From: a virus | Virus record (IMG/VR): IMGVR_UViG_3300046683_000310 | Location: 1 to 42,425 of that record | Strand: one strand, 5' to 3' | DNA length: 42,425 nucleotides | Part shown: one piece after another, positions 21,128 through 30,505 of the stretch | How positions within the stretch are numbered: position 1 is the stretch's first letter | How the letters are laid out: the number at the start of each line of letters is the position of its first letter | The notes under the pieces: model-generated | The model's input: the letters and a program-made list of their open reading frames with translations, nothing else | Database searches by the model: none | Told to the model about the DNA's origin: nothing | Position numbers and translations under genes: made by a program

Positions 21128-21374
21128 ATATCCGGTCGGGACCCCGAAGTGGGTGATGTCCGCCTGCGAGGAATTGCACGAGCAGGCCGACCAGAACATG
21201 ACCAACGAGGCGCTGAATTCAGACTTCGTGCGCGGCTACTACGCCGCGGCGCATCGGCTCAAAGAGCTGACGGAGCATGAGGCGAGGCTGGAGTCTGCGC
21301 GGGATGCTCAGGCGCTGAAAGAGGCCGGGCAGCGCATTCTAGAAAAGGAGCAGCGGCTTGCCGAACCTTCTTAG
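21117..21374 (+). CDS. Small helical protein upstream of the scaffold
   Basis: An 85-residue protein, helical and charged throughout (AACHR-like core: YYAAAHRLKELTEHEARLES). It overlaps the preceding gene by 11 bases and the scaffold gene by 17. Probably an assembly factor by position; no family recognised. Confidence 0.6.
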   Translation: MESKYPVGTPKWVMSACEELHEQADQNMTNEALNSDFVRGYYAAAHRLKELTEHEARLESARDAQALKEAGQRILEKEQRLAEPS

Positions 21375-22176
21375 CGACCCTGCCAAGCCCGCCGCGCCGG
21401 CGGAGCGGACGTTCAGCGAGGCCGACATGCGCGCGGCGCAGGCGGAGACCGCGGCCCGGTTTCTGGCCGAGCAGAATCGCGAGCTGCAGATGCGGGCCCG
21501 TTTCGGGCCCGGCATGAATGGTCCTCCGCGCCCGGCTGGCCCGGACCCTCTGGCCGTCTTCGCAGAGAAGGGCCTGACGCTCCAGCCCGAAGAGAATGCG
21601 CGCCTGCTCGATGCGGGCTTGCGCGGCCGGGCGCAGCAGGAAGCCGGCCGGGCATTCGCCGCAGCCCGGCAGGAGTTCGATCAGAAGCTGGAAGCCACAA
21701 AGAACGAGATGGCGATCAACAACCTGCGGGCCGCCAACCCGGATATCGAGCAGGATCAGGAAGGCTTTGCGGCTGCGCTGGCGAAGGCCCAGTTCCGGGC
21801 GCAGGGCCGCGGCATTGATCTGGACGGACCCGCCTTGGTTCGGGACGCGGTCGCGATCTACCGCAAGGAAAAGGCGCCGGGGTCCGACGCCCCGACCCTC
21901 GAAGGCGTCTCTCGCGCGGATGGCGGCGGCGTTCCTCTCGCGGCGCCGGCCAAGCCGGCTGGCAAGTCTCTCTACGAGAAGCTGTACGGCAAGGCGGCCG
22001 ACGACACGCTTCACGAGGAAGAGCTTCCCGAGGAAGAGATGCTGTTCGCCTACTCGGACATGAAGAACGGCTACTTGGAAAAGATGGGCGTCCCGGTGGA
22101 ATTCTCGGAGATCCGCCAAGTGCAGGGCGAGACATCAGAACGAAAAGAACGCATGGCTCGGCGGGGAGCCGCCTAA
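21358..22176 (+). CDS. Capsid scaffolding protein (putative)
   Basis: A 272-residue, Ala/Glu/Arg-rich, mostly helical protein directly upstream of the major capsid gene, the usual place and composition of a scaffolding protein that shapes the prohead and is then removed. AAGGAG, seven bases ahead of a TTG at 21358, supports that start; the next ATG is at 21427. The C-terminus (QGETSERKERMARRG) is basic, as in scaffolds that bind the capsid protein by their C-terminal helix. Confidence 0.7.
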   Translation: MPNLLSDPAKPAAPAERTFSEADMRAAQAETAARFLAEQNRELQMRARFGPGMNGPPRPAGPDPLAVFAEKGLTLQPEENARLLDAGLRGRAQQEAGRAFAAARQEFDQKLEATKNEMAINNLRAANPDIEQDQEGFAAALAKAQFRAQGRGIDLDGPALVRDAVAIYRKEKAPGSDAPTLEGVSRADGGGVPLAAPAKPAGKSLYEKLYGKAADDTLHEEELPEEEMLFAYSDMKNGYLEKMGVPVEFSEIRQVQGETSERKERMARRGAA

Positions 22177-22188
22177 CAAGGAGAGGTT

Positions 22189-23133
22189 ATGTCTCAAGTC
22201 TGGGGCGTCAACAGCTTCGGCGGTTTCTCCGCATCAGCCTCGATCGACTACACGCTTCGGCAGCGCGCGACGAAGACGACGTTCTTCCACCAGTCAGCTC
22301 TGGGCCTGACGAGTTACGGGAAGCATCGGTCGGACCGGCTCCTGATCGACAAGATCGGGCGCATGGGCACGCCGCTCAACACGGCGGGCATCGGAGAGTC
22401 GGACCCGGTTCCGGAGTCCAACTTCCCGATCGTCCAGACGCAGGTGGTCACGGGCGAGTTCGCCAACAGCGTCTCGTGGACAGAGAAGCTGGACACCTAC
22501 TCGCAGTTCCCCATCGGCCAGATGGTCGCGATGGTGCTGCGTCAGGACCAGATCGAGGGTCTGGACAAGGTCGCGTTTGCGGCCTATTCCTTGGGTCGCG
22601 TGGTCTACACGCCGCTCACGTCTTCGACCGGGACCTTCGCCACGGGCGGCACGGCGGGCGCGACGGCCGGCGCGGCGATGGGCGTTCCTCACGTCCGCGA
22701 CATCTCCGACTTCATGCGGACCAACGCTATCCCGCCGCTGGTGGACGGCGACTACATGTGCATCGCGCACACGGACCATGCCCGCGGCATCAAGGATTCG
22801 TCCGAGTTCGTGGAGGTCTCCAAGTACGCGCAGCCGGACCGGATGTTCCGCTCTGAGATCGGCCGGTACGCCGGCGTTCGTTTCGTGGAAGAGAACAACG
22901 CGCTGGCTTCGCCGGCAGGGACCAACACCGCGGGCTTCGCGCAGGGCGACTACGTCGGCGCGGACAACGTGGTCGAGGCGGTCGCGCAGGCGCCGCATCT
23001 TCGCTACGGCATCCCGGTGGACTTCGGCCGCGACCGGCGCGAGGCGAGCTTCTATCAGGGTGGATTCGCTCTGGTGTGGCGCTTCGACACGGATGGCGGC
23101 GAAGAGCATCAGGTTCGGGCCGACTCGCTCTGA
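22189..23133 (+). CDS. Major capsid protein
   Basis: A 314-residue protein beginning with a strong AAGGAGAGG ribosome-binding site. It is large, well expressed in appearance and follows the scaffold. The N-terminal region FGGFSASASIDYTLRQRATK and the body with VEENNALASP and an open alpha/beta pattern fit HK97-fold capsid proteins of podoviruses. Assignment based on size, position and general pattern. Confidence 0.85.
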   Translation: MSQVWGVNSFGGFSASASIDYTLRQRATKTTFFHQSALGLTSYGKHRSDRLLIDKIGRMGTPLNTAGIGESDPVPESNFPIVQTQVVTGEFANSVSWTEKLDTYSQFPIGQMVAMVLRQDQIEGLDKVAFAAYSLGRVVYTPLTSSTGTFATGGTAGATAGAAMGVPHVRDISDFMRTNAIPPLVDGDYMCIAHTDHARGIKDSSEFVEVSKYAQPDRMFRSEIGRYAGVRFVEENNALASPAGTNTAGFAQGDYVGADNVVEAVAQAPHLRYGIPVDFGRDRREASFYQGGFALVWRFDTDGGEEHQVRADSL

Positions 23134-23166
23134 TCGAAAAGACGAAACAAAAAAGGAGAGACCCAG

Positions 23167-23640
23167 ATGGGCGCTCAGGACCAGTTCAACGGCTACTTTT
23201 GGTACGGGCCTGTCAGCGCCTCGCTGACGACCAGCGCCGGCAACGAGACGATCAAGGTCCCGGCCCCTTCGGCGTTGGTGCCCACGTTGCAGACCACCGC
23301 GAAACTCTCCGCCGGCTATTCGACCGCGGACGTTTGGCGACCGGTTGGAGTTCTCTGGACCGTTGTCACGACGATCACCGTCAACAACGTCGTCCTGACG
23401 CTGCGCAAGAACGGCGTCTCGGCCGCGACAGGCGGGACTGTCACGGTCCCGTTCATCGCCGCCGACGCCACGCAGATGTTCTACGCGCCCTTCACCGCCT
23501 ACACCTTCGCGGCCGGCGATGCGGTCGGAGACAAGTGGTCGGTGCTGGTTACGACGACATCCGGTGCTGGAGCCATCACGGTCCAGCTCGCTCTGGCGAC
23601 CATCCGGGTGCTCGGAGTCAATGAGGGAGTGGCGCTCTGA
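23167..23640 (+). CDS. Probable capsid decoration or head protein
   Basis: A 157-residue, all-beta type protein (TITVNNVVLTLRKNGVSAAT and similar strands) with a strong AAGGAGAG ribosome-binding site, directly after the major capsid gene. Decoration and cementing proteins are usually encoded there. A head or fibre beta-sandwich is likely. Its stop overlaps the next start (TGATG). Confidence 0.65.
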   Translation: MGAQDQFNGYFWYGPVSASLTTSAGNETIKVPAPSALVPTLQTTAKLSAGYSTADVWRPVGVLWTVVTTITVNNVVLTLRKNGVSAATGGTVTVPFIAADATQMFYAPFTAYTFAAGDAVGDKWSVLVTTTSGAGAITVQLALATIRVLGVNEGVAL

Positions 23641-24356
23641 TGGATTTCTTGGGAGTGAAGATCGCGGACGGTCGGCTTGGCCAGTCGCTCAAGGCGGTGA
23701 CTGGCAAGCCGGGCGTGGACGACGTGAAGATGGAAGTAACGGCGCTCGAAGCGATGATGCGCCGCGTCTATCAGGACGAGTACAAGCGGGGCCGCAAGAG
23801 CAAGCTGACGTGGAACACGCGGCCCGACGCGGAGCTGATGGACGAGACGAAGCTGGTCGGCAACTGGCGGCTGGACTGGCCGTATGTGCGGCTGGGCAAC
23901 TACGCCGTCATTCAGAATCGGCAGCTGATGAACATCGGTGGCCAGCCGATCACGCTGGAGGACCTGTCCGACGTTCGCCACAAGTGGCAGACGAAGACGG
24001 GCGAGGTCAAGGACGCTCCTTCCGACAGGGAGACGGCGACCGCGGCGTGGAAGAAGCACATGTCCGACGCGATCGCGACCGATCCGATGGTCTGCGAGCT
24101 GTGCGGAACCTACCGGGCCAAGGGCGGCGACGATCGGATGCGGCACCTCTACAACGCGCACCCGGTGGAGTTCGCGCAGCGTGTCGGGCTCGAAGAGCAG
24201 GAGACCTCCGGCGAAGTCATGGTCTCCGCGATTCCGGACGATGAGGTGAGCCCGGCCAATGAGGACGGGACGTTCTCTTGTTGCGGACGGACCTACAGTT
24301 CCTTGGGGCGGCTGAACCAGCACAGGACGGTTTCGAAGGCCCACAGAACGGAGTAG
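23640..24356 (+). CDS. Virion-operon protein with two C-terminal C2H2 zinc fingers
   Basis: A 238-residue protein. The N-terminal 145 residues are charged alpha/beta with no recognised motif. The C-terminal part has C152-x2-C155-x13-H169-x4-H174, an acidic linker, and a second finger with C214, C215, H228 and H235. C2H2 fingers of this kind are unusual in phage structural operons. It lies between the decoration gene and the head-tail adaptor and might contact DNA at the portal or in the cell. Confidence 0.7.
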   Translation: MDFLGVKIADGRLGQSLKAVTGKPGVDDVKMEVTALEAMMRRVYQDEYKRGRKSKLTWNTRPDAELMDETKLVGNWRLDWPYVRLGNYAVIQNRQLMNIGGQPITLEDLSDVRHKWQTKTGEVKDAPSDRETATAAWKKHMSDAIATDPMVCELCGTYRAKGGDDRMRHLYNAHPVEFAQRVGLEEQETSGEVMVSAIPDDEVSPANEDGTFSCCGRTYSSLGRLNQHRTVSKAHRTE

Positions 24357-24361
24357 GTCAG

Positions 24362-25339
24362 ATGGCGAGGGATTACCTCGACCTCGTCTCGGACCTTGAG
24401 GCGTACTACGCGAGGGCGATTGGCGGCTCGTCGCATGATGAGCCGCTTCGTCTTCAGCTGGTCCGGTACGCGGGTAACTGCTTCAAGGAGATCGAGCGCA
24501 TCCGGCGCTGGTCGCTCGCTTACGGAACCGCGCAGCAGGTTACGGTGCAGGGCACGGCGACATACGCGATCCCCGCTGGCATCCTGACGATCACTGACCT
24601 CTACTACTTGGATTCGACGGGCACGCCGCACGTGCTGGAAGACTACGCGGCGCGCGAGCTGCGGCAGGTCTACGGCGAGGGCTCGGCATCCACGCAGGGG
24701 CCGCCGGTAGGCTTCTCCATCCTCGGGACGAACGTCCAGCTCTTCCCGGTTCCTGACGGATCGGGACCCAGCGCGGGCAACTACACGCTGATCTTCGAGG
24801 GCTACCAGACCCTCCAGCCCGTTATCGAGACGACGGGGACGGTCAACAATTCGACTTCGCTGACCGTCCCCTCGACGCCCTACTTGACAGCCAAGGGGCT
24901 CGGCGTCAGCGGCTCGACGGGCGTCTCGATCCGCGGCGCCGGCTACGTCCAGTCCGCGGCGGTGACGGACAACTGGATCACCAACTGGTCGGCCTTCCCC
25001 AACGCCACCACGGTGACGTTGACCGCTGCAGCGCCGGGCAATGTGTCGGTCGCTCAGACCTTCTTCAATTCGGTCAACTGGCTGATCACGGACTACCCCA
25101 AGACGGTCGAGTTCGCGATGATGCGCGAGGTGGCGAGCTATCTGAAATCGGACGCCGACTACAAGATGTGGGAGGCTCGCTACCAGCACGAGCTGGACAT
25201 CATGGCCGAGTTCCATTTCGATCGGCTGCGGACGCTGGAGACGCTGGCGACGGCGACGATGGGCCAGCGGCAGAATCAGCTCCGCCGGCTGGATTATCCG
25301 CTGGGCTACGAGGTGCGCGGCGGTCTGATCTCGGCATGA
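24362..25339 (+). CDS. Head-tail adaptor (P22 tail accessory/gp4-like)
   Basis: A 325-residue protein. The N-terminal helical part (DYLDLVSDLEAYYARAIGG, then RLQLVRYAGNCFKEIERIRR) and the C-terminal helices match the plan of podovirus adaptor proteins that plug onto the portal ring. A central Thr/Ser-rich beta domain (about 130-245) is an insertion. It is followed directly by the hub gene with an ATGA overlap. Confidence 0.75.
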   Translation: MARDYLDLVSDLEAYYARAIGGSSHDEPLRLQLVRYAGNCFKEIERIRRWSLAYGTAQQVTVQGTATYAIPAGILTITDLYYLDSTGTPHVLEDYAARELRQVYGEGSASTQGPPVGFSILGTNVQLFPVPDGSGPSAGNYTLIFEGYQTLQPVIETTGTVNNSTSLTVPSTPYLTAKGLGVSGSTGVSIRGAGYVQSAAVTDNWITNWSAFPNATTVTLTAAAPGNVSVAQTFFNSVNWLITDYPKTVEFAMMREVASYLKSDADYKMWEARYQHELDIMAEFHFDRLRTLETLATATMGQRQNQLRRLDYPLGYEVRGGLISA

Positions 25340-27351
25340 AGAAGCAGTCTTCCGGGTACGGTCAGGCCGGCGGCGTCGGTCAGGGCCAGCCGTACAGCCG
25401 CTTCCAGATCGAAGGCGATCCGACCCCGTACATCCCGCTCTGGGCTGCGGGCTCGATGATCACCGCGGTGCCGGCTCACATGAGCGGCGGCGAGGGCGGC
25501 GCCTACTACTACGGCTCGACCAAGGTCGGCGGCATCACCAACATGACCTCCAACGGGGATGTCCTGCGGCCGATCATTAACGTGGCCGGGAAGGCCGGCC
25601 TCGACGGTCCCTTCTCGCTCTACCTCGGCGGAGCCAACTTCTACGACGTGATCGCCAACGCCATCCCTGTTTCGATCTTCGCGGACGGCCTGACGGCCAA
25701 CAGCCGGATCAACGTGAATGGGGAACTGTGTCGCAACGCGACGACCAACCTCGTCTGGGGCGGAGCGAAGGAGACCTTCACAACCGCGGTGACGGCCACG
25801 ACCGTGAACGGCAGCCAGACGGTGACGTTCTCCGGAAGCATCGCAGCGGCCACGTTGCCCGGCTACGCCTACACGCCCTGCAAGAACGCTCCGCAGGTTG
25901 GGGATCTGGTCGAGATCCAGCAGGCCGGCATCCACTACTTCCACCGGCTTATCGGCGGCAGCGGTTCGGTCTGGACGATGTACCCGGCGTATCAGGGTGC
26001 GGGGGGCGCCGGCCTTCTGGCCAACATCCACCGCACGGGCTTCGGCTCCTGCTCGCGCGTCCTTCACTTCTTCTCGGGCTCCTCGGAGGTCTACTACTAC
26101 GTCGGGAACACGCGGGACGTGCGGGCGGGGTTCTCGGCCACGCCAACGAATTACGGGACGATCGAATGCGCTGTCGGCGGCCTTTCTCATTTTATGGCGC
26201 CGGTGACGACGCCAGCGGCCGCGCAGGTCAACGCGGTGGACCTCGCCTATTACAAGGGCTTCCTGCTCTACATGGCGGGCGGCTCGATTAGCTGGAGCGT
26301 GGCCGGCTTCCCGACCGGCGGCACCGCCGGTTTCTCCACGGGCGACTTCCCGGATCTGAACACGACCGTGGTGGACACGCAGGACGTGGGGCTGGCGTTC
26401 GAGTTCTTGGGAGACCAGCTGATCGCTCTCTTCCAGAACGGCGCGTGGCTGGTGCAGGCCACGGGAATCGTGCCGGAGTTCAACTTCTACCGGCTGCCCG
26501 AGGTGCCGGGCATCTACGCCCCGGTCCCGGCGGTGGCCTCGCCCGACAGCGTCGGCATCGGTCCCGGCGGCGCCGGCCTAGCCTTCGGTCGCCACGCGAC
26601 ACGCTCGGCGGGTTCCGTCTTCTACCTGAGCGAGCAGGGGCTGGCCGTGATCGAGGGCTCCCCGCCGCACAAGATCATCTCCGAGGCGGTGGACAACTAC
26701 GACTTCCCCTCGGAGACGATGCCGAATCGCGCATCCTCCTATTGGCTCTCGTGGGATCAGGGCTCTGACAGCCTGATCTGGCGCGACTCGTCAGATGGTC
26801 GCGGCCTGATGCGGCGCAACGGCAACTGGGCGCAGCTGGACCAGACGGCGATCGGGGCCATCCGGGCGACGACGGCCGCCGACGCAACCGGCTACCTGAC
26901 GGCGTCGGGCACCTTCGGGCGTGGTGTCGCCTATCGGCCGATGGGCGTCATGTATTGGAATCCGTCGGATCAGAAGGTCTACCACGTCGGGCAGCTCGAC
27001 GCGGAGACCACGAATACCTCCGCGATCCCGTGGATATGGGCCAGCCAGATTCAGAGTCTCGGGCAGGTCTACAACGGCTTCCGTGTTGGCGGCTTCGAGA
27101 TCTGGTGTCGGGCGGCCGCGGGCGTCACGACGGCCAATCTTCAGTGGTCGATCTACGGCGGTTCCGACCCGTACCATCTGAATCTCCGGCAGGGGCCGAC
27201 GACGTTCAACTACGCCGCGGGGCTGGTGGATGGCCGGGCGAAGCTCGGCAACACGCTGGACGACGCCTTCGTGGGTTTGGTGCTCACGGGCAGCCAGTGG
27301 ATCGAGCTGGCCGGCGCCGTGATCTACCCGTCCGATAGCGAGGCGGTCTGA
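25336..27351 (+). CDS. Tail hub / nozzle protein
   Basis: A 671-residue protein, Gly- and aromatic-rich and beta in character throughout, of the size and position of the P22 gp10-type packaged-DNA stabilisation protein or T7-type nozzle, which form the short tail tube with a beta-propeller. Strong conservation-like blocks such as EFLGDQLIALFQNGAWLVQ and GSDSLIWRDSSDGRG are seen. The assignment is based on order (portal, capsid, adaptor, hub) and composition. Confidence 0.75.
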   Translation: MKKQSSGYGQAGGVGQGQPYSRFQIEGDPTPYIPLWAAGSMITAVPAHMSGGEGGAYYYGSTKVGGITNMTSNGDVLRPIINVAGKAGLDGPFSLYLGGANFYDVIANAIPVSIFADGLTANSRINVNGELCRNATTNLVWGGAKETFTTAVTATTVNGSQTVTFSGSIAAATLPGYAYTPCKNAPQVGDLVEIQQAGIHYFHRLIGGSGSVWTMYPAYQGAGGAGLLANIHRTGFGSCSRVLHFFSGSSEVYYYVGNTRDVRAGFSATPTNYGTIECAVGGLSHFMAPVTTPAAAQVNAVDLAYYKGFLLYMAGGSISWSVAGFPTGGTAGFSTGDFPDLNTTVVDTQDVGLAFEFLGDQLIALFQNGAWLVQATGIVPEFNFYRLPEVPGIYAPVPAVASPDSVGIGPGGAGLAFGRHATRSAGSVFYLSEQGLAVIEGSPPHKIISEAVDNYDFPSETMPNRASSYWLSWDQGSDSLIWRDSSDGRGLMRRNGNWAQLDQTAIGAIRATTAADATGYLTASGTFGRGVAYRPMGVMYWNPSDQKVYHVGQLDAETTNTSAIPWIWASQIQSLGQVYNGFRVGGFEIWCRAAAGVTTANLQWSIYGGSDPYHLNLRQGPTTFNYAAGLVDGRAKLGNTLDDAFVGLVLTGSQWIELAGAVIYPSDSEAV

Positions 27352-27695
27352 TGTCGGTCCAGCAGATCAAGCGGGCCAAGACCTACCCGAGCGTCCCGTC
27401 CGAGGCCGAGGACTGGTTCCGCTCCTTCCTGCTCGCGGACTACCTCCAGCTGGCCCAGCAGACCAACGCCCTGCAGACCGTCTTCCAAGAGTTCCAGCTG
27501 ACAACGACTGTCGGCAATGTGACGAAAGCCGTCACCTTCACGTTCCCCTACTCGGACACGCTCTACGCGCTCTCCGCGATGGCCGATTGGCAGACAATCA
27601 TCTGGTTCTCGGCCAAGGCCAAGGGCAGCGTCACGCTGAATTTCGGCACCGCTTCGCCCGGAAATAACAACGTCACCCTGATCACCGTGCGCTAG
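27351..27695 (+). CDS. Small tail or receptor-binding protein
   Basis: A 114-residue protein. The C-terminal half (TFTFPYSDTLYALSAMADWQ and KGSVTLNFGTASPGNNNVT) resembles the beta-rich end domains of tail fibres that bind receptors. The N-terminal helix (YLQLAQQTNALQTVFQEF) could be a trimeric coiled coil. It starts directly at the end of the hub gene. Likely a small fibre or fibre-tip. Confidence 0.55.
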   Translation: MSVQQIKRAKTYPSVPSEAEDWFRSFLLADYLQLAQQTNALQTVFQEFQLTTTVGNVTKAVTFTFPYSDTLYALSAMADWQTIIWFSAKAKGSVTLNFGTASPGNNNVTLITVR

Positions 27696-27733
27696 AATAG
27701 CCTGACAAATCACGTCATTCGGAGGGCCAGAAA

Positions 27734-30505
27734 ATGCCCAACTTCTTCGACTCGCCGCAGATCAATCAGACGGGCAACTACGAGCCGGCGGGGTACGACA
27801 CCCTCCGAAACTGGATGATGAACCAGATCGGCGGCCGGTCGATCAACCCCTACGGAATCTCGCCGCAGGGCGGCCAGAGCAGCCCGTACATGCCGTACGG
27901 CGGCCGCGGCCGGTTCGATCCGTATGGCGGGGGCGGCGGCTACGGCCGCGGGAGCTACGGCGGTGGCGGGATGTACAACCCCGGCATGGGGCGCAGCATG
28001 GGCCCCGGTCGCGGCTGGGGCGGGCAGCAGCCGATGGGCGGCCAGAACGACATGAACATGGGTCCCTCCAACCCGATGCCCGGCGGTCCTCCCGGTCCCG
28101 CTGGGCAGGGGGACCCTTCGCAGGGTGGGCAGGGCGGCGCGCTCCAGATGCTGCTTGACCAGATCCGCAAAAAGCGGATGGGCGGCATGGGCGGCGGCGG
28201 AATGATGGGGCCCGGCGGATGGGGCGCGATGGGTGGCGGCGACAAGAGCGGCCTCGCCGCGGCCATGCCGGGCGGTGGCGGCGCCGGCGGCGGTTTCTGG
28301 AGCAGCCCCAACTTCCAGAATCCCCCGATGCCGAATGAGCAGCCCAACGATCCTTCTGGCGGAGGCATGGCCCCGGCGGCTCCGAACCCGGCCAACCTCG
28401 GCAGCTCGAAGGGCTTCGATGGCGTCGAGTACAGCGGCCTGATCCAGAATGACGGCACACAATACAGCGGCCTCATTCAGAACGATGGCACGCAGTACAG
28501 CGGGCTGATTCAGAACGACGGCGTTCAGTACGACGCGCCCTATAGCGGCCCGGCTTACGGGGTCGGCGGCTACGGCGGCTACTACTTGGGCGGCGGTGGA
28601 TACCAGCCCGGCTTCCAGTCCTTCGGGACACCGACCTCGTCCTACCCGACCGCCGGCGGTGGCGCTGGGGGCGGAGCTGGTGCGGGTGGATCGGGGATCT
28701 CGCCACAGGGCGCGACCCCTTCCCCCTCGCCGCAGAGCATGGCCGCGGGACTGCAGAAGCCGCCCGGTCCGGTCAATTCGAGCTACGACTGGCAGTGGCA
28801 CCGGGACCACGACAACCAGCCGCCCGGTGGAGGGCCGCCACCCGGAGGCGGCAGTCCGACCCCTCCGACGCCCCCGGTCCGCACCGGCGGCGGCCGGCGG
28901 GACTTCTGGAACTACGACGGCGCGGGGCCCGGCATGGGCATGGCGGCTCCGTCCGGCGGCGGGCAGAGCCTCGTCGGTGGCGGTGGGATGGGCCGCATGG
29001 ACGGCTCGGTCAGGTTCGACGGAGCCGGGGCGGACCCCGGTCTCCTGATGAAGCTCATGGCTCTTCTCCATCTGGCACAGGCGGTGCCGTCAAGCCCTAA
29101 GCCGGCGGCGCCCCCGCCTACCCCAACGCCCGTCCCCACGCCTTCTGCCGAGCAGAAGCGTGAGGGCCAGAAGGGGATGAACCTTAACGATATCCAGAAG
29201 CGCGCAGAGGACATCACCGACCATGATGGTCTCGTGCCTTATCCCGGCGAGTCGGCTCCAATGCCGGACGGGACCAAGGTCGGGCATCTGCACGCCCCGG
29301 CACCTCCGCGGATTCCGCACGCGGCCAAGCCTCCGTCCGCGATCGCCGGGCTCGGCGCCGCGAACCATCGGGGCCAGATGGCGGCCGTGCGAGCCGGACA
29401 GAAGGGCGTCGTCTTCGACGGCTACGAGTACGACGGTGGTGACGGGATGGCGAGTCCCTATCCGACCGGCGCCCAGACGGCCGGCGCTCCGATGTACCCG
29501 TGGATGAGTTCGTACCAAGGCAACTTCACGGCGCCGATGAGCGGCGCTCAGAATCAAGGGCTCTCTGCGGCCCAGAACTACGTCGGCAACAACCCGATGT
29601 CCTCGGCCCAGAGCTACAACGACCAGCTCTTGAACGGCGGCTTCATGGGCTCGGCCGACCCCTACTTGACGCAGATCCGGCAGGGGATGCAGGGAACGAA
29701 GAGTCAACAGGATGCGGATGCCCGGCAGCAGATTGCTTCCGCGATGTCGGCCGGTGGCAACGCTCTTTCCGGCGCGCGACTGGCGGCGGAAGGGCGCTAC
29801 CAGAATCAGTCCGACAACAACTTCAACACGACGATGGGCAATCTGGAGTACGGCAATCTCGCGCGCGAAGAGGCGCTGCGCAATCAGGGAGTCGGGCAGT
29901 CCATCGGGCTGAACAACGCGAGCATGGGCAACTACGAGAACCTGATGGGCATGGGCGCGGTGCCGCAGCAGCTGGAGCAGCACGACCTGAATTCGCAGTA
30001 CGCGGACTGGGTGCGTCAGATCGGCGCGATGCAGCAGGGCGACCAGCAGAACATGAGCAACGCGCAGGCGCTTCTGCGCACCAACCCCGGCGGCCACAAC
30101 CCAAACTACGGAACCAGCCAAGCTTCCGGTGTCGCGGCGCTTCTCTCCGGGCTCTTCGGCAACGGCGGCGGCAACGGGATCTTGGGCGGTCTCTTCGGCA
30201 ACGGTCAGGACGGGCAGGGTGGCGGCGGCGGTCTCGGAGGTCTCCTGAACAGCCTCTTCGGAGGCGGCGGCGGACGCAACGGCAGCGGCAACTACCCCAC
30301 GCCGGACTCCGGCTATCCGGACATGTCCGGAGGCGGCGGATCGTACTGGGCGAACAACTACGATCCGACGATGTCGCAGGACTCGAACATGGATTACGGC
30401 GACTTCTCGTCGCTCTGGGATTCCTATTTCGGCGGAGGCGACTACGGCGGCGATCAGTACGGGCAGTACGATCCGTGGGGTCTCGATCCGAGCAGCTACA
30501 CGTAG
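27734..30505 (+). CDS. Large Gly/Gln/Pro-rich virion protein, possibly ejected
   Basis: A 923-residue protein with long Gly-, Pro- and Gln-rich stretches and few hydrophobic segments, of a type that looks like an internal or tail-associated virion protein. Residues 233-265 are three exact 11-residue repeats (YSGLIQNDGTQ and variants). The last 130 residues are Gly-rich with GILGGLFGNGQ and GGLGGLLNSLFGG, a possible amphipathic, membrane-interacting end. A good GGAGGGCC ribosome-binding site is present. Function inferred from context (short-tailed phage between hub and ejection genes). Confidence 0.65.
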   Translation: MPNFFDSPQINQTGNYEPAGYDTLRNWMMNQIGGRSINPYGISPQGGQSSPYMPYGGRGRFDPYGGGGGYGRGSYGGGGMYNPGMGRSMGPGRGWGGQQPMGGQNDMNMGPSNPMPGGPPGPAGQGDPSQGGQGGALQMLLDQIRKKRMGGMGGGGMMGPGGWGAMGGGDKSGLAAAMPGGGGAGGGFWSSPNFQNPPMPNEQPNDPSGGGMAPAAPNPANLGSSKGFDGVEYSGLIQNDGTQYSGLIQNDGTQYSGLIQNDGVQYDAPYSGPAYGVGGYGGYYLGGGGYQPGFQSFGTPTSSYPTAGGGAGGGAGAGGSGISPQGATPSPSPQSMAAGLQKPPGPVNSSYDWQWHRDHDNQPPGGGPPPGGGSPTPPTPPVRTGGGRRDFWNYDGAGPGMGMAAPSGGGQSLVGGGGMGRMDGSVRFDGAGADPGLLMKLMALLHLAQAVPSSPKPAAPPPTPTPVPTPSAEQKREGQKGMNLNDIQKRAEDITDHDGLVPYPGESAPMPDGTKVGHLHAPAPPRIPHAAKPPSAIAGLGAANHRGQMAAVRAGQKGVVFDGYEYDGGDGMASPYPTGAQTAGAPMYPWMSSYQGNFTAPMSGAQNQGLSAAQNYVGNNPMSSAQSYNDQLLNGGFMGSADPYLTQIRQGMQGTKSQQDADARQQIASAMSAGGNALSGARLAAEGRYQNQSDNNFNTTMGNLEYGNLAREEALRNQGVGQSIGLNNASMGNYENLMGMGAVPQQLEQHDLNSQYADWVRQIGAMQQGDQQNMSNAQALLRTNPGGHNPNYGTSQASGVAALLSGLFGNGGGNGILGGLFGNGQDGQGGGGGLGGLLNSLFGGGGGRNGSGNYPTPDSGYPDMSGGGGSYWANNYDPTMSQDSNMDYGDFSSLWDSYFGGGDYGGDQYGQYDPWGLDPSSYT
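28430..28528 (+). repeat. Three 33-bp repeats encoding YSGLIQNDG(T/V)Q
   Basis: Tandem copies at 28430-28462, 28463-28495 and 28496-28528 encode the same 11 residues, apart from Thr/Val at the tenth position. Codons differ at several silent positions between copies, so the copies are old and the protein sequence has been kept. Confidence 0.9.

Noticed and set aside
27710-29071. 453-residue minus-strand frame
   Set aside because: It lies opposite the Gly/Pro-rich virion gene; composition (Ala, Val, His, Arg) is that of a reverse shadow.
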